From Pseudomonadota bacterium (GTDB lineage Bacteria; Desulfobacterota; Syntrophobacteria; Syntrophobacterales; Syntrophobacteraceae): a stretch of 64,000 nt of DNA. The notes under the pieces are model-generated. The model did not search any database and was not told where the DNA came from. It was given only the letters and a program-made list of their open reading frames with translations. The position numbers were made by a program, and so were the translations under genes. Below, piece after piece: positions 8,815 to 18,114 of the stretch. The DNA is taken from positions 1 to 64,000 of the forward strand of contig JAEZHY010000293.1 of assembly GCA_023416335.1 (NCBI GenBank), given 5' to 3'. How positions within the stretch are numbered: position 1 is the stretch's first letter; each line of letters starts with the position of its first letter.

Positions 8815-9969
8815 TCAGTGCCCCGTTCCGGTCGCGGGAGGTGAATAGATGTTGACCGGCCAACCGCCGCAAACCCAGCTTTCCGGGGTCATTATGTCCG
8901 CGCAGGGGGGCAGCACGAACATGTTGCCACCTGCGCCCTTCGGCACTCTCCAGAGGGCATGATCGACGAGCAGGTACTGGCCTGGGACCGCTGCCGTCAT
9001 TTCGAATACCGCCGCCGATCCCGGCGCGATGTATACCGTTTCTTCATTGAGGTCGGGAGTCGCCCGGCTGCCCCTCACGACCCTGTCGAAAATCTGACCA
9101 ATTATGTGGAAATTGGAACCGATATTAGGGCCGCCGTTTACGAAAAAGATCCTCACTACATCCCCGGGCAACACCCTCATGGTGTGACCGAACAGATCCA
9201 TGTCCGTCAGGGCCTTCTGATGCCCGTTGAAGGTGTAGATATCCGGATGCTCCGCTGAAGCCTTGTTTGCGTCCAGATCGTAAAAGGGCCCTGACGATAC
9301 CTCAGGATCGGTCACGACGGCATCGGTCGGGTACCATTCACCCTGGCCGACATAGAATTCCTTGACCTGCTTCCGGTCGACCACCATCGGAAGCCCACCC
9401 CTTGGCTCGATCATGATCAGACCGTACATGCCGTGTGCAACATGTTCCCACGGCATGCCTTCCCCTGCGCAATGGTAAATGTAGGCCCCTTCCCGCATTG
9501 CTTTGAACGTCAGGGTCTTTGTCTGTCCGTCCGGCATCACGGCTGTTACGGCGGCCCCTCCGCCCGGCCCCATTACTGCATGGAGATCGATGTTGTGTGG
9601 TTCGAGATTGGGAATGTTGCTGGTGAGGTTGATGACGACCGTATCCCCTTCCATGCATCGAATCATGGGGCCCGGCACCGACGGTTTTGCAATTGGATTT
9701 CCCTGGGCATCCGCCCTGGCAAAGGTCCAGAACTTGTAAACCCTGTCCGGCGTAAGATTGGCAAGAACCTCCACGGCCGCCAGGTTTACGGTTATTGTGG
9801 TTGGAACATTTCTTCCGTTCACCGGCTTTCCAACCTCGGTGGGATTCTTTGCAACGTCCGGAAGCACGGGGAGTTCCGCACTTGCGATTCCCTGCCAGGC
9901 AAACAAAACGAGGACCACTAATGCGAAAAGTCCTCCTCGAATAAAACGTGATCCGGCAACAGCTCTCAT
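8815..9969 (-). CDS. Second copper-containing nitrite reductase (NirK, AniA-like)
   Basis: This 384-residue protein is a close paralogue of the one at 5356-6510, sharing long identical stretches around the metal sites. All ligands are kept: EPHNIDLH, YHCAGEGMPWEHVAHGM, NFHIIG and LVDHALW. A signal peptide ends near GIASA. The start at 9969 is chosen because GAGGAGG lies just upstream and the signal peptide begins there; the open frame runs on to 10032. The gene faces the nirK-cytochrome pair and has its own upstream region. Two copies of one nitrite reductase on opposite strands may be regulated separately or may have different electron donors (inference). Divergence is mostly in the leader and the first 60 mature residues. 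Confidence 0.85.
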   Translation of the reverse strand: MRAVAGSRFIRGGLFALVVLVLFAWQGIASAELPVLPDVAKNPTEVGKPVNGRNVPTTITVNLAAVEVLANLTPDRVYKFWTFARADAQGNPIAKPSVPGPMIRCMEGDTVVINLTSNIPNLEPHNIDLHAVMGPGGGAAVTAVMPDGQTKTLTFKAMREGAYIYHCAGEGMPWEHVAHGMYGLIMIEPRGGLPMVVDRKQVKEFYVGQGEWYPTDAVVTDPEVSSGPFYDLDANKASAEHPDIYTFNGHQKALTDMDLFGHTMRVLPGDVVRIFFVNGGPNIGSNFHIIGQIFDRVVRGSRATPDLNEETVYIAPGSAAVFEMTAAVPGQYLLVDHALWRVPKGAGGNMFVLPPCADIMTPESWVCGGWPVNIYSPPATGTGH

Positions 9970-10407
9970 CTCTTCCTCCTCGCGTTTATTCTCCTCGTTC
10001 CGGCAAGCGATTGCGTTCAAGCCGAGCGGCATAAGCTCGTCCTCGAACCGTTTCCATTCTTCGCCTAAAGAATCTTACAGGCTCGTGGGCGGGCGCTTAC
10101 GGAACTGTCGGGGTGAAAGGAACAATTTCGTTTGGGAACAGGAATGGATGCTTACATGAAGAGCAACTTCCGTGCCGCACCCATTTTCCGTGAATTGAGC
10201 TGAATTTGACAGGGTGGGGTTAGGACTGATGTGGCGGATTGTGAGACATATTTGTCTTCGGCCCGCAAGGGATGCAGGAACTCAAATGATTTCGAAACAG
10301 CCCTGCCGGGGGAGGACCTTTTTATCTATACGGGTGATGTTTTTTGTCTTAATGAGGGTGAAACGCGGGACGCTATCCGTTCCTGACTGATTTTCTTTTT
10401 GATGGTG
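9970..10407. other. Upstream region of second nirK, no gene seen
   Basis: This gap holds the ribosome binding site and presumably the promoter of the minus-strand NirK gene, and the 3' flank of the minus-strand dehydrogenase. No clear promoter motif, repeat-family copy or open frame with coding character was recognised. A T-rich run occurs near 10337-10345. Confidence 0.4.
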
Positions 10408-11526
10408 TCAAAACCGAATGACCGGCTTGATCGTGGTCCCGGCAAGAGAATCCGCCACCGCCCGGTTGATCTCCGATGCCGGGTATTCCCGGATAAGCCT
10501 GTCCAGCGGGAATTGCCCTTTGCGGAAGAATTCGATCAGGAACGGGATGAACTTCTGGGGAACGCTGTCGCCCGCTATGCTGTAAATGACAGTCTGCCCG
10601 GGGTCGGGTGATTTCGGAGTAATGCGCTCGCTGCCTTCGTCGGCGAAGACCGCAAGCATCGAAAGCTTGCCCTGAGGTGCAAGAGACTGCACAGCCCGGT
10701 CGATTATCCGGGAAACACCCGTTGTCTCCACCGCGTAGTCAATCTTCCCGGCTATTTCCGCAATGCGTTTGCCGACATCTTCCGTCTTGCTGTTTATCCC
10801 GAAATCCGCACCGAGTTCCATTGCCAGTTGCAGCCGGGACGGGACCTTATCGATAGCCAAAATGGGAGAGGCGCCTGCAAGGCGGGCCGCCATGAGCGCG
10901 GCAAGGCCGACCGTCCCCGTTCCGAACACCGCCAGGGACTCGCCTTGCCCGGGCATGAGTTCGTTCAAAACCGTACCGGCCCCCGCCTGGGCCCCGCACC
11001 CAAACGGGGCAAGAAGGGCGAGTTCATCTTCCGAAGCGGTTTCGACGGGAATGACGCTACGCTCGCGGGTCAGCGCGTGGCGGGCAAGCGAGGACTGTCC
11101 GAAAAAACATCCGCCGATCATATTTCCGGCACTGTCCCGGATGGTTGCCGTACCGTCTTGCCTCTTTCCGTCCTCGTCGAAATTCAGTTCGTCGAATGCC
11201 CGGCATTGGCTCGGCCGTCCATGGCGACACTCCGAACATTTTCCACAGGAGCTGAACGAAATCACAACCTTGTCTCCGGGCTTCACCCGGTCGACTCCCT
11301 TGCCGACCCGTTCGACGATGCCAGCGCCTTCGTGGCCGAACACCGCGGGAAAATGCCCGCCGAAGGCGCCGTCCCTCGCCGCGAGGTCCGTGTGGCAAAG
11401 GCCGCAGGCAACGATGCGGACGAGAAGTTCGTCCGGCCGGGGATCGTCGATTTCGACATTTTCAAGCTCAAACGGGCCGCCCGGCCGATGTACCACGGCG
11501 GCCATTGTGCTGGTCGGCATAGGCAT
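10408..11526 (-). CDS. Zinc-dependent alcohol dehydrogenase (NAD, MDR superfamily)
   Basis: This 372-residue enzyme resembles aryl-alcohol and class III-type dehydrogenases that oxidise primary alcohols with NAD. Catalytic zinc residues are seen in CGLCHTD (about 41-47) and FGHEGAG (about 63-69), with a third Cys in FGCGAQ. The structural zinc site is CGKCSECRHGRPSQC. The Rossmann motif is GTGTVGLAAL near residue 200. The start at 11526 has AAAGGA upstream; ATGs a few codons further in cannot be excluded. It stands alone between the nitrite island and dadA with no partner, so the substrate is unknown. Confidence 0.85.
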   Translation of the reverse strand: MPMPTSTMAAVVHRPGGPFELENVEIDDPRPDELLVRIVACGLCHTDLAARDGAFGGHFPAVFGHEGAGIVERVGKGVDRVKPGDKVVISFSSCGKCSECRHGRPSQCRAFDELNFDEDGKRQDGTATIRDSAGNMIGGCFFGQSSLARHALTRERSVIPVETASEDELALLAPFGCGAQAGAGTVLNELMPGQGESLAVFGTGTVGLAALMAARLAGASPILAIDKVPSRLQLAMELGADFGINSKTEDVGKRIAEIAGKIDYAVETTGVSRIIDRAVQSLAPQGKLSMLAVFADEGSERITPKSPDPGQTVIYSIAGDSVPQKFIPFLIEFFRKGQFPLDRLIREYPASEINRAVADSLAGTTIKPVIRF

Positions 11527-11547
11527 GATCCTTTCTGGAAAAAGAAT

Positions 11548-11670
11548 TCACCGCAGAGCACGCCGAGAGCGCGGAGGGAAATAAGACGATACAGCAAAAA
11601 CCGCGGGGTTCCAAGGCGTGAATTCAAGACCTTAAAACCCTGGTTCCCGGCTCAAAAGCGCTGTCGGGAT
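11548..11670. repeat. Intergenic repeats (family C and GCAGAG-type motif)
   Basis: Bases 11548-11580 hold a CACCGCAGAGCACGCCGAG-type motif of a kind common in bacterial gaps. Bases 11620-11670 form a 50-base element beginning GAATTCAAG that returns, inverted and with few changes, at 54741-54792. It lies between dadA and the dehydrogenase. Confidence 0.6.
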
Positions 11671-11680
11671 TGGAGGCTTA

Positions 11681-12946
11681 TCACCTTCCCGTCATCATCT
11701 TCGTCAACCTTTCCGCCGTCCCCATGCCCATGGTCCAGCCCAGGGTGCCGTGGCCGGTATTGAGCCAGAGATTGCGGTATTTCCCGGTGCGGCCTATATA
11801 CGGGACGTTGGACGGGGTTGCCGGGCGCAGGCCCGTCCAGGGATTGAGCCGGCTCATGACCCAGTCCCGGTCGCGATGATTTATGCCGGCAAAGACCGCC
11901 GGAAAAAGTCTTGCGGCACTCTCCACGATCGGCTTTATCCGGTGATAGGGCAGGGATTTATCCCATCCGGTAAGTTCGGCCGTGCCCGCGACCCGGAGAT
12001 GCGTTTCCAGGTTGCTGTACACGATCTTGTTCTCATCGTCCGTGAGCGATACCTTCGGCGCGAAATCGGCGTTCCTTTCATCAAGAGGAATGCTGATGCT
12101 GTACCCCTTTGCCGGGTAGATGTTGAGGAAAATGCCGAGCTTTTGGGCCAGAAGCGGCGAGTAGGATCCCATGCACAAGACGAAGTTCCGGGCCTGGAAC
12201 GTCTCTTTTGTGCCGTCGCCGGCGATCGCCTCGACCGCCGTTATCCTGCCGACCTCTGAATGGAGATCTTCGATGACTGTCCTGTAGAGAAACCGGACGC
12301 CGTATTTTGTCGCGCTCACCCTGGCCAATTCCTGCGTAAAGAGGTGGGCATCGCCGGATTCGTCTTCTTCCGTGTAAGTGCCGCCCACGATTTCAGGATT
12401 TTGGGCCAAAGCCGGTTCGAGCCTGTCTATTTCCTCCTTCGTGACGGGACGGCGCCTGCATCCGCACCTGGTCATCAGTTCCGCCACCCGGCAGGCATCC
12501 TCGAACTCATGCCGGACCCGGTAAAAGTGCAGAATGCCGAGCGATCTCTGGTGATACCGGATCCCTTCCGCCTGCCGCACCTCCCGGTACAATTCCCGAG
12601 AGCGGAGGGCAATATCGACTATCCTGGCGGTATTCCGGTCCGCCGCGGACCTGCGGCACTGCCAAAGCCAGTCCGCGAGCCACACCCACTGCCTCCAGTC
12701 TAGCCGGGGCGAGAAATAGAGAGGGCTTTCCTTCCGGGGCAACCATCGAAGGACCTGGCCGGGAGCGCCGGGATGCGCCCATGGTTCGGCATGCGATACG
12801 GATATCTGCCCGCCGTTGGCAAACGTTGTCTCGAGCGCCGCGTCGGGTTGGCGATCGATCACAACTACCTCCCTGCCTTCCCTCGCCAGCAGGTAGGCTG
12901 TCGTTACGCCGGTTATACCCGCGCCCAACACGATCACATCATACAT
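11681..12946 (-). CDS. D-amino-acid dehydrogenase small subunit (DadA-like)
   Basis: This 421-residue FAD enzyme belongs to the DadA group, which oxidises D-amino acids to 2-oxoacids and passes electrons to the respiratory chain at the inner membrane face. The FAD motif GAGITGVTTAYLLAREG is at residues 8-24. The segment TTFANGGQISVSHAEPWA and the C-terminal NTGHGTLGWTMGMGTAE are typical of DadA. The length equals the family norm. The gene is followed by no alanine racemase in this window. A class IV aminotransferase at 26985 could also handle D-amino acids. The upstream 350 bases carry a long inverted repeat. Confidence 0.88.
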   Translation of the reverse strand: MYDVIVLGAGITGVTTAYLLAREGREVVVIDRQPDAALETTFANGGQISVSHAEPWAHPGAPGQVLRWLPRKESPLYFSPRLDWRQWVWLADWLWQCRRSAADRNTARIVDIALRSRELYREVRQAEGIRYHQRSLGILHFYRVRHEFEDACRVAELMTRCGCRRRPVTKEEIDRLEPALAQNPEIVGGTYTEEDESGDAHLFTQELARVSATKYGVRFLYRTVIEDLHSEVGRITAVEAIAGDGTKETFQARNFVLCMGSYSPLLAQKLGIFLNIYPAKGYSISIPLDERNADFAPKVSLTDDENKIVYSNLETHLRVAGTAELTGWDKSLPYHRIKPIVESAARLFPAVFAGINHRDRDWVMSRLNPWTGLRPATPSNVPYIGRTGKYRNLWLNTGHGTLGWTMGMGTAERLTKMMTGR

Positions 12947-13151
12947 TACGGTCCCTCTCCATCCTCATATCACGCAGGGGCACAATAAACGCCAAGCGCC
13001 GCCGATGTGTTCGAAGCAAATCTATGGCTGTATTTCTTCCATTAGAAATAATAGATATGGATATGAGAGGTGTCGATCAAAGATCCTGTGTTTTATACAG
13101 ATACCGTCCTTGCGGTGTAAGATTAATAAATCCTGAAATTAACAGTTATCC

Positions 13152-13235
13152 GTGCGCGCGAGCGCAAGAGGATTCCGGGGAAGAAACATATGCGTCTTTG
13201 GGAATGCCTCTTCGCGGGCCTCTTGCGCCGCGCAC
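13152..13235. repeat. Long inverted repeat before dadA
   Basis: The outer arms GTGCGCGCGAGCGCAAGAGG (13152) and CCTCTTGCGCCGCGCAC (13219-13235) are near complements. Inside them, GAGGATTCC and GGAATGCCTC also pair. The rest of the 12947-13296 gap shows no gene. The structure may end transcription from the upstream amidohydrolase gene or act in the dadA leader. Confidence 0.5.
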
Positions 13236-13296
13236 CCGGAAAAATTCCGAGCCGTCCTTCGTTGTTGCAGTCTATTCGTTTCAGGTATTTCCCGTT

Positions 13297-14637
13297 TCAA
13301 TTCTTTCGGGAGATTACCTCCTGCTCCTTCACAATCCGGTCATGCATTGCGGCAAAAAATTCCGCTCCGTTTCGAATTACGTTCTCATCCACGTCGAAGG
13401 TCGTACTGTGGTGCCCTCCGTGGATCGGGGTCCCGAGGAGAACGAAAAGCGCCTTGCCTCCCCGGCCTTGCACGCGCTCCATAAAGACGGTCACGTCCTC
13501 GGAGGCGTTGAAGTCGGTTTCCTGTGTGATCGTGTTTACTGACGGGAGCCCCTTCGCGACGGTTGTTCCCAGTTCGATCAGCTCGCGTGAACTCTCCGCG
13601 CTGAGGGCCGTGGCAGCGGGTTTGACTTCCAGGTCCAGGCCGTACATCTTTCCCGCGCCCTCCAGTATCTCCATCGTTTTTTCCACCATGTACGCATTTA
13701 TCTCGTTGGTGACGCCTCGCGTTTCCATCCGGAAACAGGCCTTGTCGGGGATTATATTCCAGGTTGTGCCGGCCTGCATGGTTCCGACATTGACGCGGGA
13801 AGCGCCCATGCCGTGGCGCGCAATGGCATATAGGTTGGTTACGGCTGCGCACGCACCCAGAAGGGCATTTTTCCCTTCATTGGGACGCAGGGCCGCATGT
13901 GTCGATCGACCTCGGTAGGTGACCTCGAAACGGGACAGGGCCATGAAACTTCGAACGTCCATCGCAATCTGACCGACTTCCTTCATGTTAATGCCGATAT
14001 GCGCACCGAGGAGGAAATCGAGATCGTCCACGACACCTTTATCCACCATTGCTACGGCGCCGCCGAGGTTTTCTTCGTTCGGCTGGAAAATGAACTTGAC
14101 CGTTCCCCGGAGGGTCCCGCGGTTTTCGGCAAAGTGCCGGGCCAGGAGCAGCCCTATTGCGATGTGGACGTCATGCCCGCACATGTGCGCGTATCCGTGG
14201 TTCTGCGAGATGAAACCTTCGGCTGCCGGGCGATGAGACGGATCGCCTGATTCCACGACTTCGAGCCCATCGATATCGAACCGAAAACCAACGGTCGGTC
14301 CCGGATGTGCTCCTTTCAGGGTGCCGACTGCACCCGTAAAACCTCCCCGGGCGGGGAAGAGGAACTCCTCTTTCACTCCGGCTGCAAGTGCCCGGTCGTA
14401 CTCGGCCTGTAATACTTCCTGACCCGGCACGAGCACGCGCTTTTCCGCCGTGATGATCTCCCGGCCGAGCTGCAGTTCATAGCCCCAGTCGGCAAGCTTT
14501 TCCGCTGCAAAGCCGGTGGCGAAGAATTCCAGCCAGGCCGGTTGAGGGTTTCGGTGCAATTCGCGCCGCCACTGTACGGCATCCTGGTAGTGGGCGGCGA
14601 TGGTTTCTTCCGGTTTATGCTCTGGACACTGGCACAT
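13297..14637 (-). CDS. M20 family amidohydrolase (AbgA-like)
   Basis: This 446-residue protein resembles p-aminobenzoyl-glutamate hydrolase subunit A and other M20D amidohydrolases, which cleave N-acyl or N-aryl amino acids in the cytoplasm. Metal-binding motifs are HMCGHDVH at residues 151-158, QPNEEN, the second-domain HAA, and HGGHHSTTF near the C terminus. The dimerisation/lid domain lies in the middle. Its start overlaps the 3' end of the sodium symporter gene by 23 bases, so transporter and hydrolase are probably co-translated. This suggests that the imported solute is an N-substituted amino acid (inference). Confidence 0.83.
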   Translation of the reverse strand: MCQCPEHKPEETIAAHYQDAVQWRRELHRNPQPAWLEFFATGFAAEKLADWGYELQLGREIITAEKRVLVPGQEVLQAEYDRALAAGVKEEFLFPARGGFTGAVGTLKGAHPGPTVGFRFDIDGLEVVESGDPSHRPAAEGFISQNHGYAHMCGHDVHIAIGLLLARHFAENRGTLRGTVKFIFQPNEENLGGAVAMVDKGVVDDLDFLLGAHIGINMKEVGQIAMDVRSFMALSRFEVTYRGRSTHAALRPNEGKNALLGACAAVTNLYAIARHGMGASRVNVGTMQAGTTWNIIPDKACFRMETRGVTNEINAYMVEKTMEILEGAGKMYGLDLEVKPAATALSAESSRELIELGTTVAKGLPSVNTITQETDFNASEDVTVFMERVQGRGGKALFVLLGTPIHGGHHSTTFDVDENVIRNGAEFFAAMHDRIVKEQEVISRKN

Positions 14638-16096
14638 GGGTTTCCCTCTCTTCCATCAATTCATCGAAGGGGCTCTTCCGCGCGGGCGTAAGCAGGCTGA
14701 CCACCGTGGTTACAATAAAATTAAGACAAAGGGCAAAGAATCCGGCGTTCAACCCCAGGAACGGGTCCATCTTGTTGAGCATCAGGAAAGCCACCGCGGC
14801 AACACCGGTGATCATTCCGACAAAAACACCGGCCGTGGTTACGCGCTTCCAGTAGAGACCGTAGACGACCCCGGGGAAGAACTGCGTGACGCCGGCATAG
14901 CCCAGGAGAAGCAGGTTCACGAGCGTCGTGGAACTGTACATGGCGAAATAAAGTGTGACCGCGCTGATGACGACGACGAGAATCTTGGCCATCCGTGCGA
15001 CCTGGTCGTCGGTCATGTGTGGCGCGAAAACGGGGCGGAAGAAGTTCTTGGCGAACAGGGTGGCAGCGGTCAGCGTCAGAATGGCGGCCGGCACCATTGC
15101 GGTGATCGCTCCGGCCCCGCCGATGACTCCCAGAAACCACGCGGGATAGGCCTTGCGCACGATTGTCAGGAGGGACATATCCCCGCTGCTGAGTCCGGGA
15201 ATCACGAGGATCGCGGCGAAGCCCACGAAGAAGATCAGGGGCAGGGATATGGTGTAGAGGGGCATTACAACCGCATTGCGCCGAAGGGTGTTGGCGTTTT
15301 TCGCGGTGAAGGTGGCTCCGAACAGCTGCGGCCACATGTAAAAACCGAAAGAAGTCAGCAGGACGGTCGAGATGTACCACGCATGGCCCATGTTCTTAGT
15401 GGCGCCAGGCATGACGAGGTGGCCGGGGTTGGCGTTCGCCAGGGCTTTGAACATCGGACCGATTCCGCCGAAATACATGTAGGGAATGCCGATTCCGATA
15501 AATACGGCGGCAAAAAGCATCAGGAAGTCCTTGAGGATGCTCACCCAGGCAACGGCCCTGACCCCCGAGACAAAGACAAAAGCCGCAACCAGGGCGATGC
15601 CGATGACCATGGCGGTGCCTCTCCCGATGCCCTCGAAGCTTGCCACTTCCACGATTAGCCCGAGGCCGGTCACCTGGAGCTGCAGGTATGGAATCAGGAA
15701 TACGACCCCGATCAGGGCTACGAATGCGGCCATGAACATGCTGCCGTAACGTTTGTGGAAAAAGTCCGGCTCGGTCTGCATCCCATATTTCCGGCCGACT
15801 TCCCAGATGTTTGGAAGCATGTAGAAGGAGACCACGTACGCGAGAATCAGGTAGGCGATAATGTAGAGCGTCGGGCCTCCCCGGGAATATGCCCATCCGC
15901 TTGCGCCGAGAAATGCGAAGGTTGTATAGATTTCACCAGCCATCAGCAGCCAGACGAGTATCAGGCCGAAACCCCGGCCCGCCACGGTCCATTGCTCCAG
16001 GTCCATCTTGTAGCGGCTGCCGGCGTAAAATCCTGCGACCGAACCCACCAGCACGATGCCGAAAATTACCGACAGGGCGATTACACTCGGGCTCAT
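14615..16096 (-). CDS. Sodium:solute symporter (SSS family)
   Basis: This is a 493-residue integral membrane protein with about 13 predicted helices of the SSS (panF/putP-like) family, which import organic solutes with sodium. Features include a Gly-rich first helix, the SRYKMDLEQW loop and a long conserved core with GIGIPYMYFGG. The ATG at 16096 follows AAGGAGGGAAG and gives the expected N-terminal helix; the longer frame to 16477 is rejected. It overlaps the DUF3311 gene by four bases (ATGA) and the amidohydrolase gene by 23 bases, so three genes form one tight unit. Confidence 0.88.
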   Translation of the reverse strand: MSPSVIALSVIFGIVLVGSVAGFYAGSRYKMDLEQWTVAGRGFGLILVWLLMAGEIYTTFAFLGASGWAYSRGGPTLYIIAYLILAYVVSFYMLPNIWEVGRKYGMQTEPDFFHKRYGSMFMAAFVALIGVVFLIPYLQLQVTGLGLIVEVASFEGIGRGTAMVIGIALVAAFVFVSGVRAVAWVSILKDFLMLFAAVFIGIGIPYMYFGGIGPMFKALANANPGHLVMPGATKNMGHAWYISTVLLTSFGFYMWPQLFGATFTAKNANTLRRNAVVMPLYTISLPLIFFVGFAAILVIPGLSSGDMSLLTIVRKAYPAWFLGVIGGAGAITAMVPAAILTLTAATLFAKNFFRPVFAPHMTDDQVARMAKILVVVISAVTLYFAMYSSTTLVNLLLLGYAGVTQFFPGVVYGLYWKRVTTAGVFVGMITGVAAVAFLMLNKMDPFLGLNAGFFALCLNFIVTTVVSLLTPARKSPFDELMEERETHVPVSRA

Positions 16097-16326
16097 ACTC
16101 TTCCCTCCTTTGCTCCGCCGGGGGGCTCCGAGTTCTGCCCGGTCTCCAGGCGATAGGCTGCCCACATGCATAGAGGCGTGAGCACGATCCACGAGATCAG
16201 CCAGAAAAGGTTGAACGGAAGGCCCAGAACCACTGGGTCGATGCGATCCCAAAGCGATACGGAAAAGCATACCGCCGTGAACGGAACCAGCCCGATGAGA
16301 ATTGCCCCCAGACGAGGTTTCTTCAT
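16093..16326 (-). CDS. DUF3311 small membrane protein
   Basis: This 77-residue protein has two hydrophobic segments (about 9-28 and 36-58) and a charged tail. Proteins of this size and pattern (DUF3311) are typically encoded just before SSS-family symporters, as here, with an ATGA overlap. It probably assists or is a subunit of the transporter, but no function is established. AGGAGG lies a few bases before the start. Confidence 0.8.
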   Translation of the reverse strand: MKKPRLGAILIGLVPFTAVCFSVSLWDRIDPVVLGLPFNLFWLISWIVLTPLCMWAAYRLETGQNSEPPGGAKEGRV

Positions 16327-16764
16327 GCCGATACCTCCTGTTCGGATTGTGGTGAAGGTAGGATTTCATGCCGGCCCGGTTATTCCCGGATCCCAAAAAC
16401 TCGGAGGAACCATTTTCACTCGCTCCCCGGTCCTTTGAAATGCGAGGCAGCATAGTGCTGCCAAAAATCCGCCTCATTCAGCCCGATGATGGAGATGCAA
16501 GCTCAGAAGGAACGAAACGCGATAGCAACAGGAATCAGAGCCGTTACACGATGAATGGAGTTGTAGCTGGTGCCAAAGCAAAAGAAAGAATTGAACTGAA
16601 ATTGATCGGTCGAACGCTTCAGCGTCCAATCCGTGTGGATGGATGTTCTCTCGTTACGGAGCACGTCGGGAAACGATGAGGATCGATCCCTGTTAATGCC
16701 CAATGCTTTTGTAAACCGATACTCGATATGCGTCAACAAAGGATTTGACGGGCTGACACAGCGA
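16327..16764. other. Gap of 438 bases, no supported gene
   Basis: A 78-residue open frame on the minus strand (16503-16739) has no domain, no good ribosome binding site and an unusual composition, and is left out. No promoter or repeat family was recognised apart from the DUF3311 ribosome binding site. Confidence 0.4.
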
Positions 16765-17259
16765 TTACCGTTTTCCCAGAGCCTTTCGGATGGTTTCCGC
16801 GAGTTCGTGCCTGTTCACCGGTTTCATGAGGAAGTGAAGGATTCCGGCCTGTTTTGCCTTTTCCTGAATGGAGCCTTCAGCAAATCCCGTGACCAGGATG
16901 ATCGGAATTCCTGGTTTGAGGCGCATAACTTCCTTTGCGAAATCGACTCCCGTCATCTTCGGCATGGAGTAGTCTGTGATCACCAGATCGATTTTTTCGG
17001 CTTCCCGGGCGAAAAACTCCAGGGCTTCCGCGCAGCCCTTTATGCCCACTACCTCATAGCCGATCATCGTGAGCATTCTCGTGCCCACGTCCACCAGCAT
17101 TTCTTCGTCATCCAGGAAGAGAATCGTTTCCCTGTCCGATTTAAGAGGGGCGGGGTGCCGATTCTCAACGGCGGTTCTATCCGGGTTCACCGGAGTACCG
17201 CATCGACCGCTTCGCTCCGGCGAGTCCTCTCCGCTTGTTTGACTGATTTCCCGGCTCAT
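16765..17259 (-). CDS. Single-domain response regulator
   Basis: This 164-residue protein has a polar N-terminal tail of about 40 residues and then a receiver domain. The domain shows LFLDDEE, the phospho-acceptor in LVITDYSMP, VTGF and Lys in LMKPVNRHE. The receiver type is that often fused to hybrid histidine kinases. There is no output domain. The nearest kinases in the window are at 289 and 56218; the true partner is unknown. It lies opposite to the CheW gene with a 366-base divergent gap. Confidence 0.82.
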   Translation of the reverse strand: MSREISQTSGEDSPERSGRCGTPVNPDRTAVENRHPAPLKSDRETILFLDDEEMLVDVGTRMLTMIGYEVVGIKGCAEALEFFAREAEKIDLVITDYSMPKMTGVDFAKEVMRLKPGIPIILVTGFAEGSIQEKAKQAGILHFLMKPVNRHELAETIRKALGKR

Positions 17260-17625
17260 TTGAGTCTTTCTCCTGAATGGCTGGAAAAAATAAATGATCC
17301 TATCGGCATCTTACTTCAGTTCGATAACGATTGCTATCAGAATCGGAATGCCTATTTTGTTTCATTCGTCCGAACCGGCGCACAGGAATTGGCCAAATAC
17401 CCGTTTCACCGTTGGCGATTTGACCAGGCTGGGAGCCCAATTCGACCGATTTTGGACGTCTATTCTCTCTAATAAATTGGAATAACTACTAATAACTAAA
17501 ATGATGCAAAATGGCCCGCTTGATGCATGCGACTCAAAAACGTCAATGCGGCTGATCTCCTGCCAAAGCGGGCTGGAGAGAAACGGCATCGAACAACATG
17601 GAAAATTCAACGGAAGGGGAAAGCA
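17260..17625. other. Divergent promoter region between receiver and cheW
   Basis: This gap of about 365 bases is AT-rich near 17465-17505 (repeated CTAATAA-like words), where promoters for the two divergent genes probably lie. No exact sigma-70 or sigma-28 consensus was found by eye. GGAAGGGGA before 17626 is the CheW ribosome binding site. Confidence 0.35.
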
Positions 17626-18114
17626 ATGGCTCAAACAGAGGGATCTACGGAGCGAGGGATCGAAGGCAAGTATCTCACTTTCTCGTTGGGTGGGGAGGAG
17701 TACGGAATAGAAATCTCCAGAATAAGGGAAATCATTGGGATAATGCCCGTCACGCATGTTCCGCAGACCCCCGGATTCGTCAGGGGAGTGATCAATCTTC
17801 GCGGAAAGGTTATCCCGGTGATAGACCTGCGACTCCGGTTCGACATGAAGGAGCAGGCTTATACCGAGCGGACATGCATCATCGTAGCCGAGTTGCGAAC
17901 GGAGGCCGGGCGGGTCAGCATGGGACTCGTTGTCGATTCCGTTTCGGAGGTGCTCAATATAAAGGCCGATGAGATCGAGGAAGCCCCATCTTTTGGGACG
18001 AAGCTCCACACCGATTACATTCTCGGAATGGCCAAGTTGGAGGGCGGCGTGAAAATCCTGATCGATATAGACATGGTCCTTACCGCCGAGGGGCTGCTCG
18101 GTAAGGCCGTTTAG
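17626..18114 (+). CDS. Chemotaxis coupling protein CheW
   Basis: This 162-residue protein matches CheW, which links chemoreceptors to the kinase CheA. Typical segments are YLTFSLGGEEYGIEI, IIGIMPVTHVP, VRGVINLRGKVIPVIDLR and GLVVDSVSEVL. The ATG at 17626 follows GGAAGGGGA and starts at the expected N-terminal position. A chemoreceptor gene follows 306 bases downstream, and a broken copy of cheW follows that. No cheA, cheR or cheB is present here, so this pair must work with a system elsewhere. Confidence 0.9.
   Translation: MAQTEGSTERGIEGKYLTFSLGGEEYGIEISRIREIIGIMPVTHVPQTPGFVRGVINLRGKVIPVIDLRLRFDMKEQAYTERTCIIVAELRTEAGRVSMGLVVDSVSEVLNIKADEIEEAPSFGTKLHTDYILGMAKLEGGVKILIDIDMVLTAEGLLGKAV

Noticed and set aside
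16503..16739. A 78-residue minus-strand open frame
   Set aside because: No family, no ribosome binding site, and composition unlike neighbouring genes.
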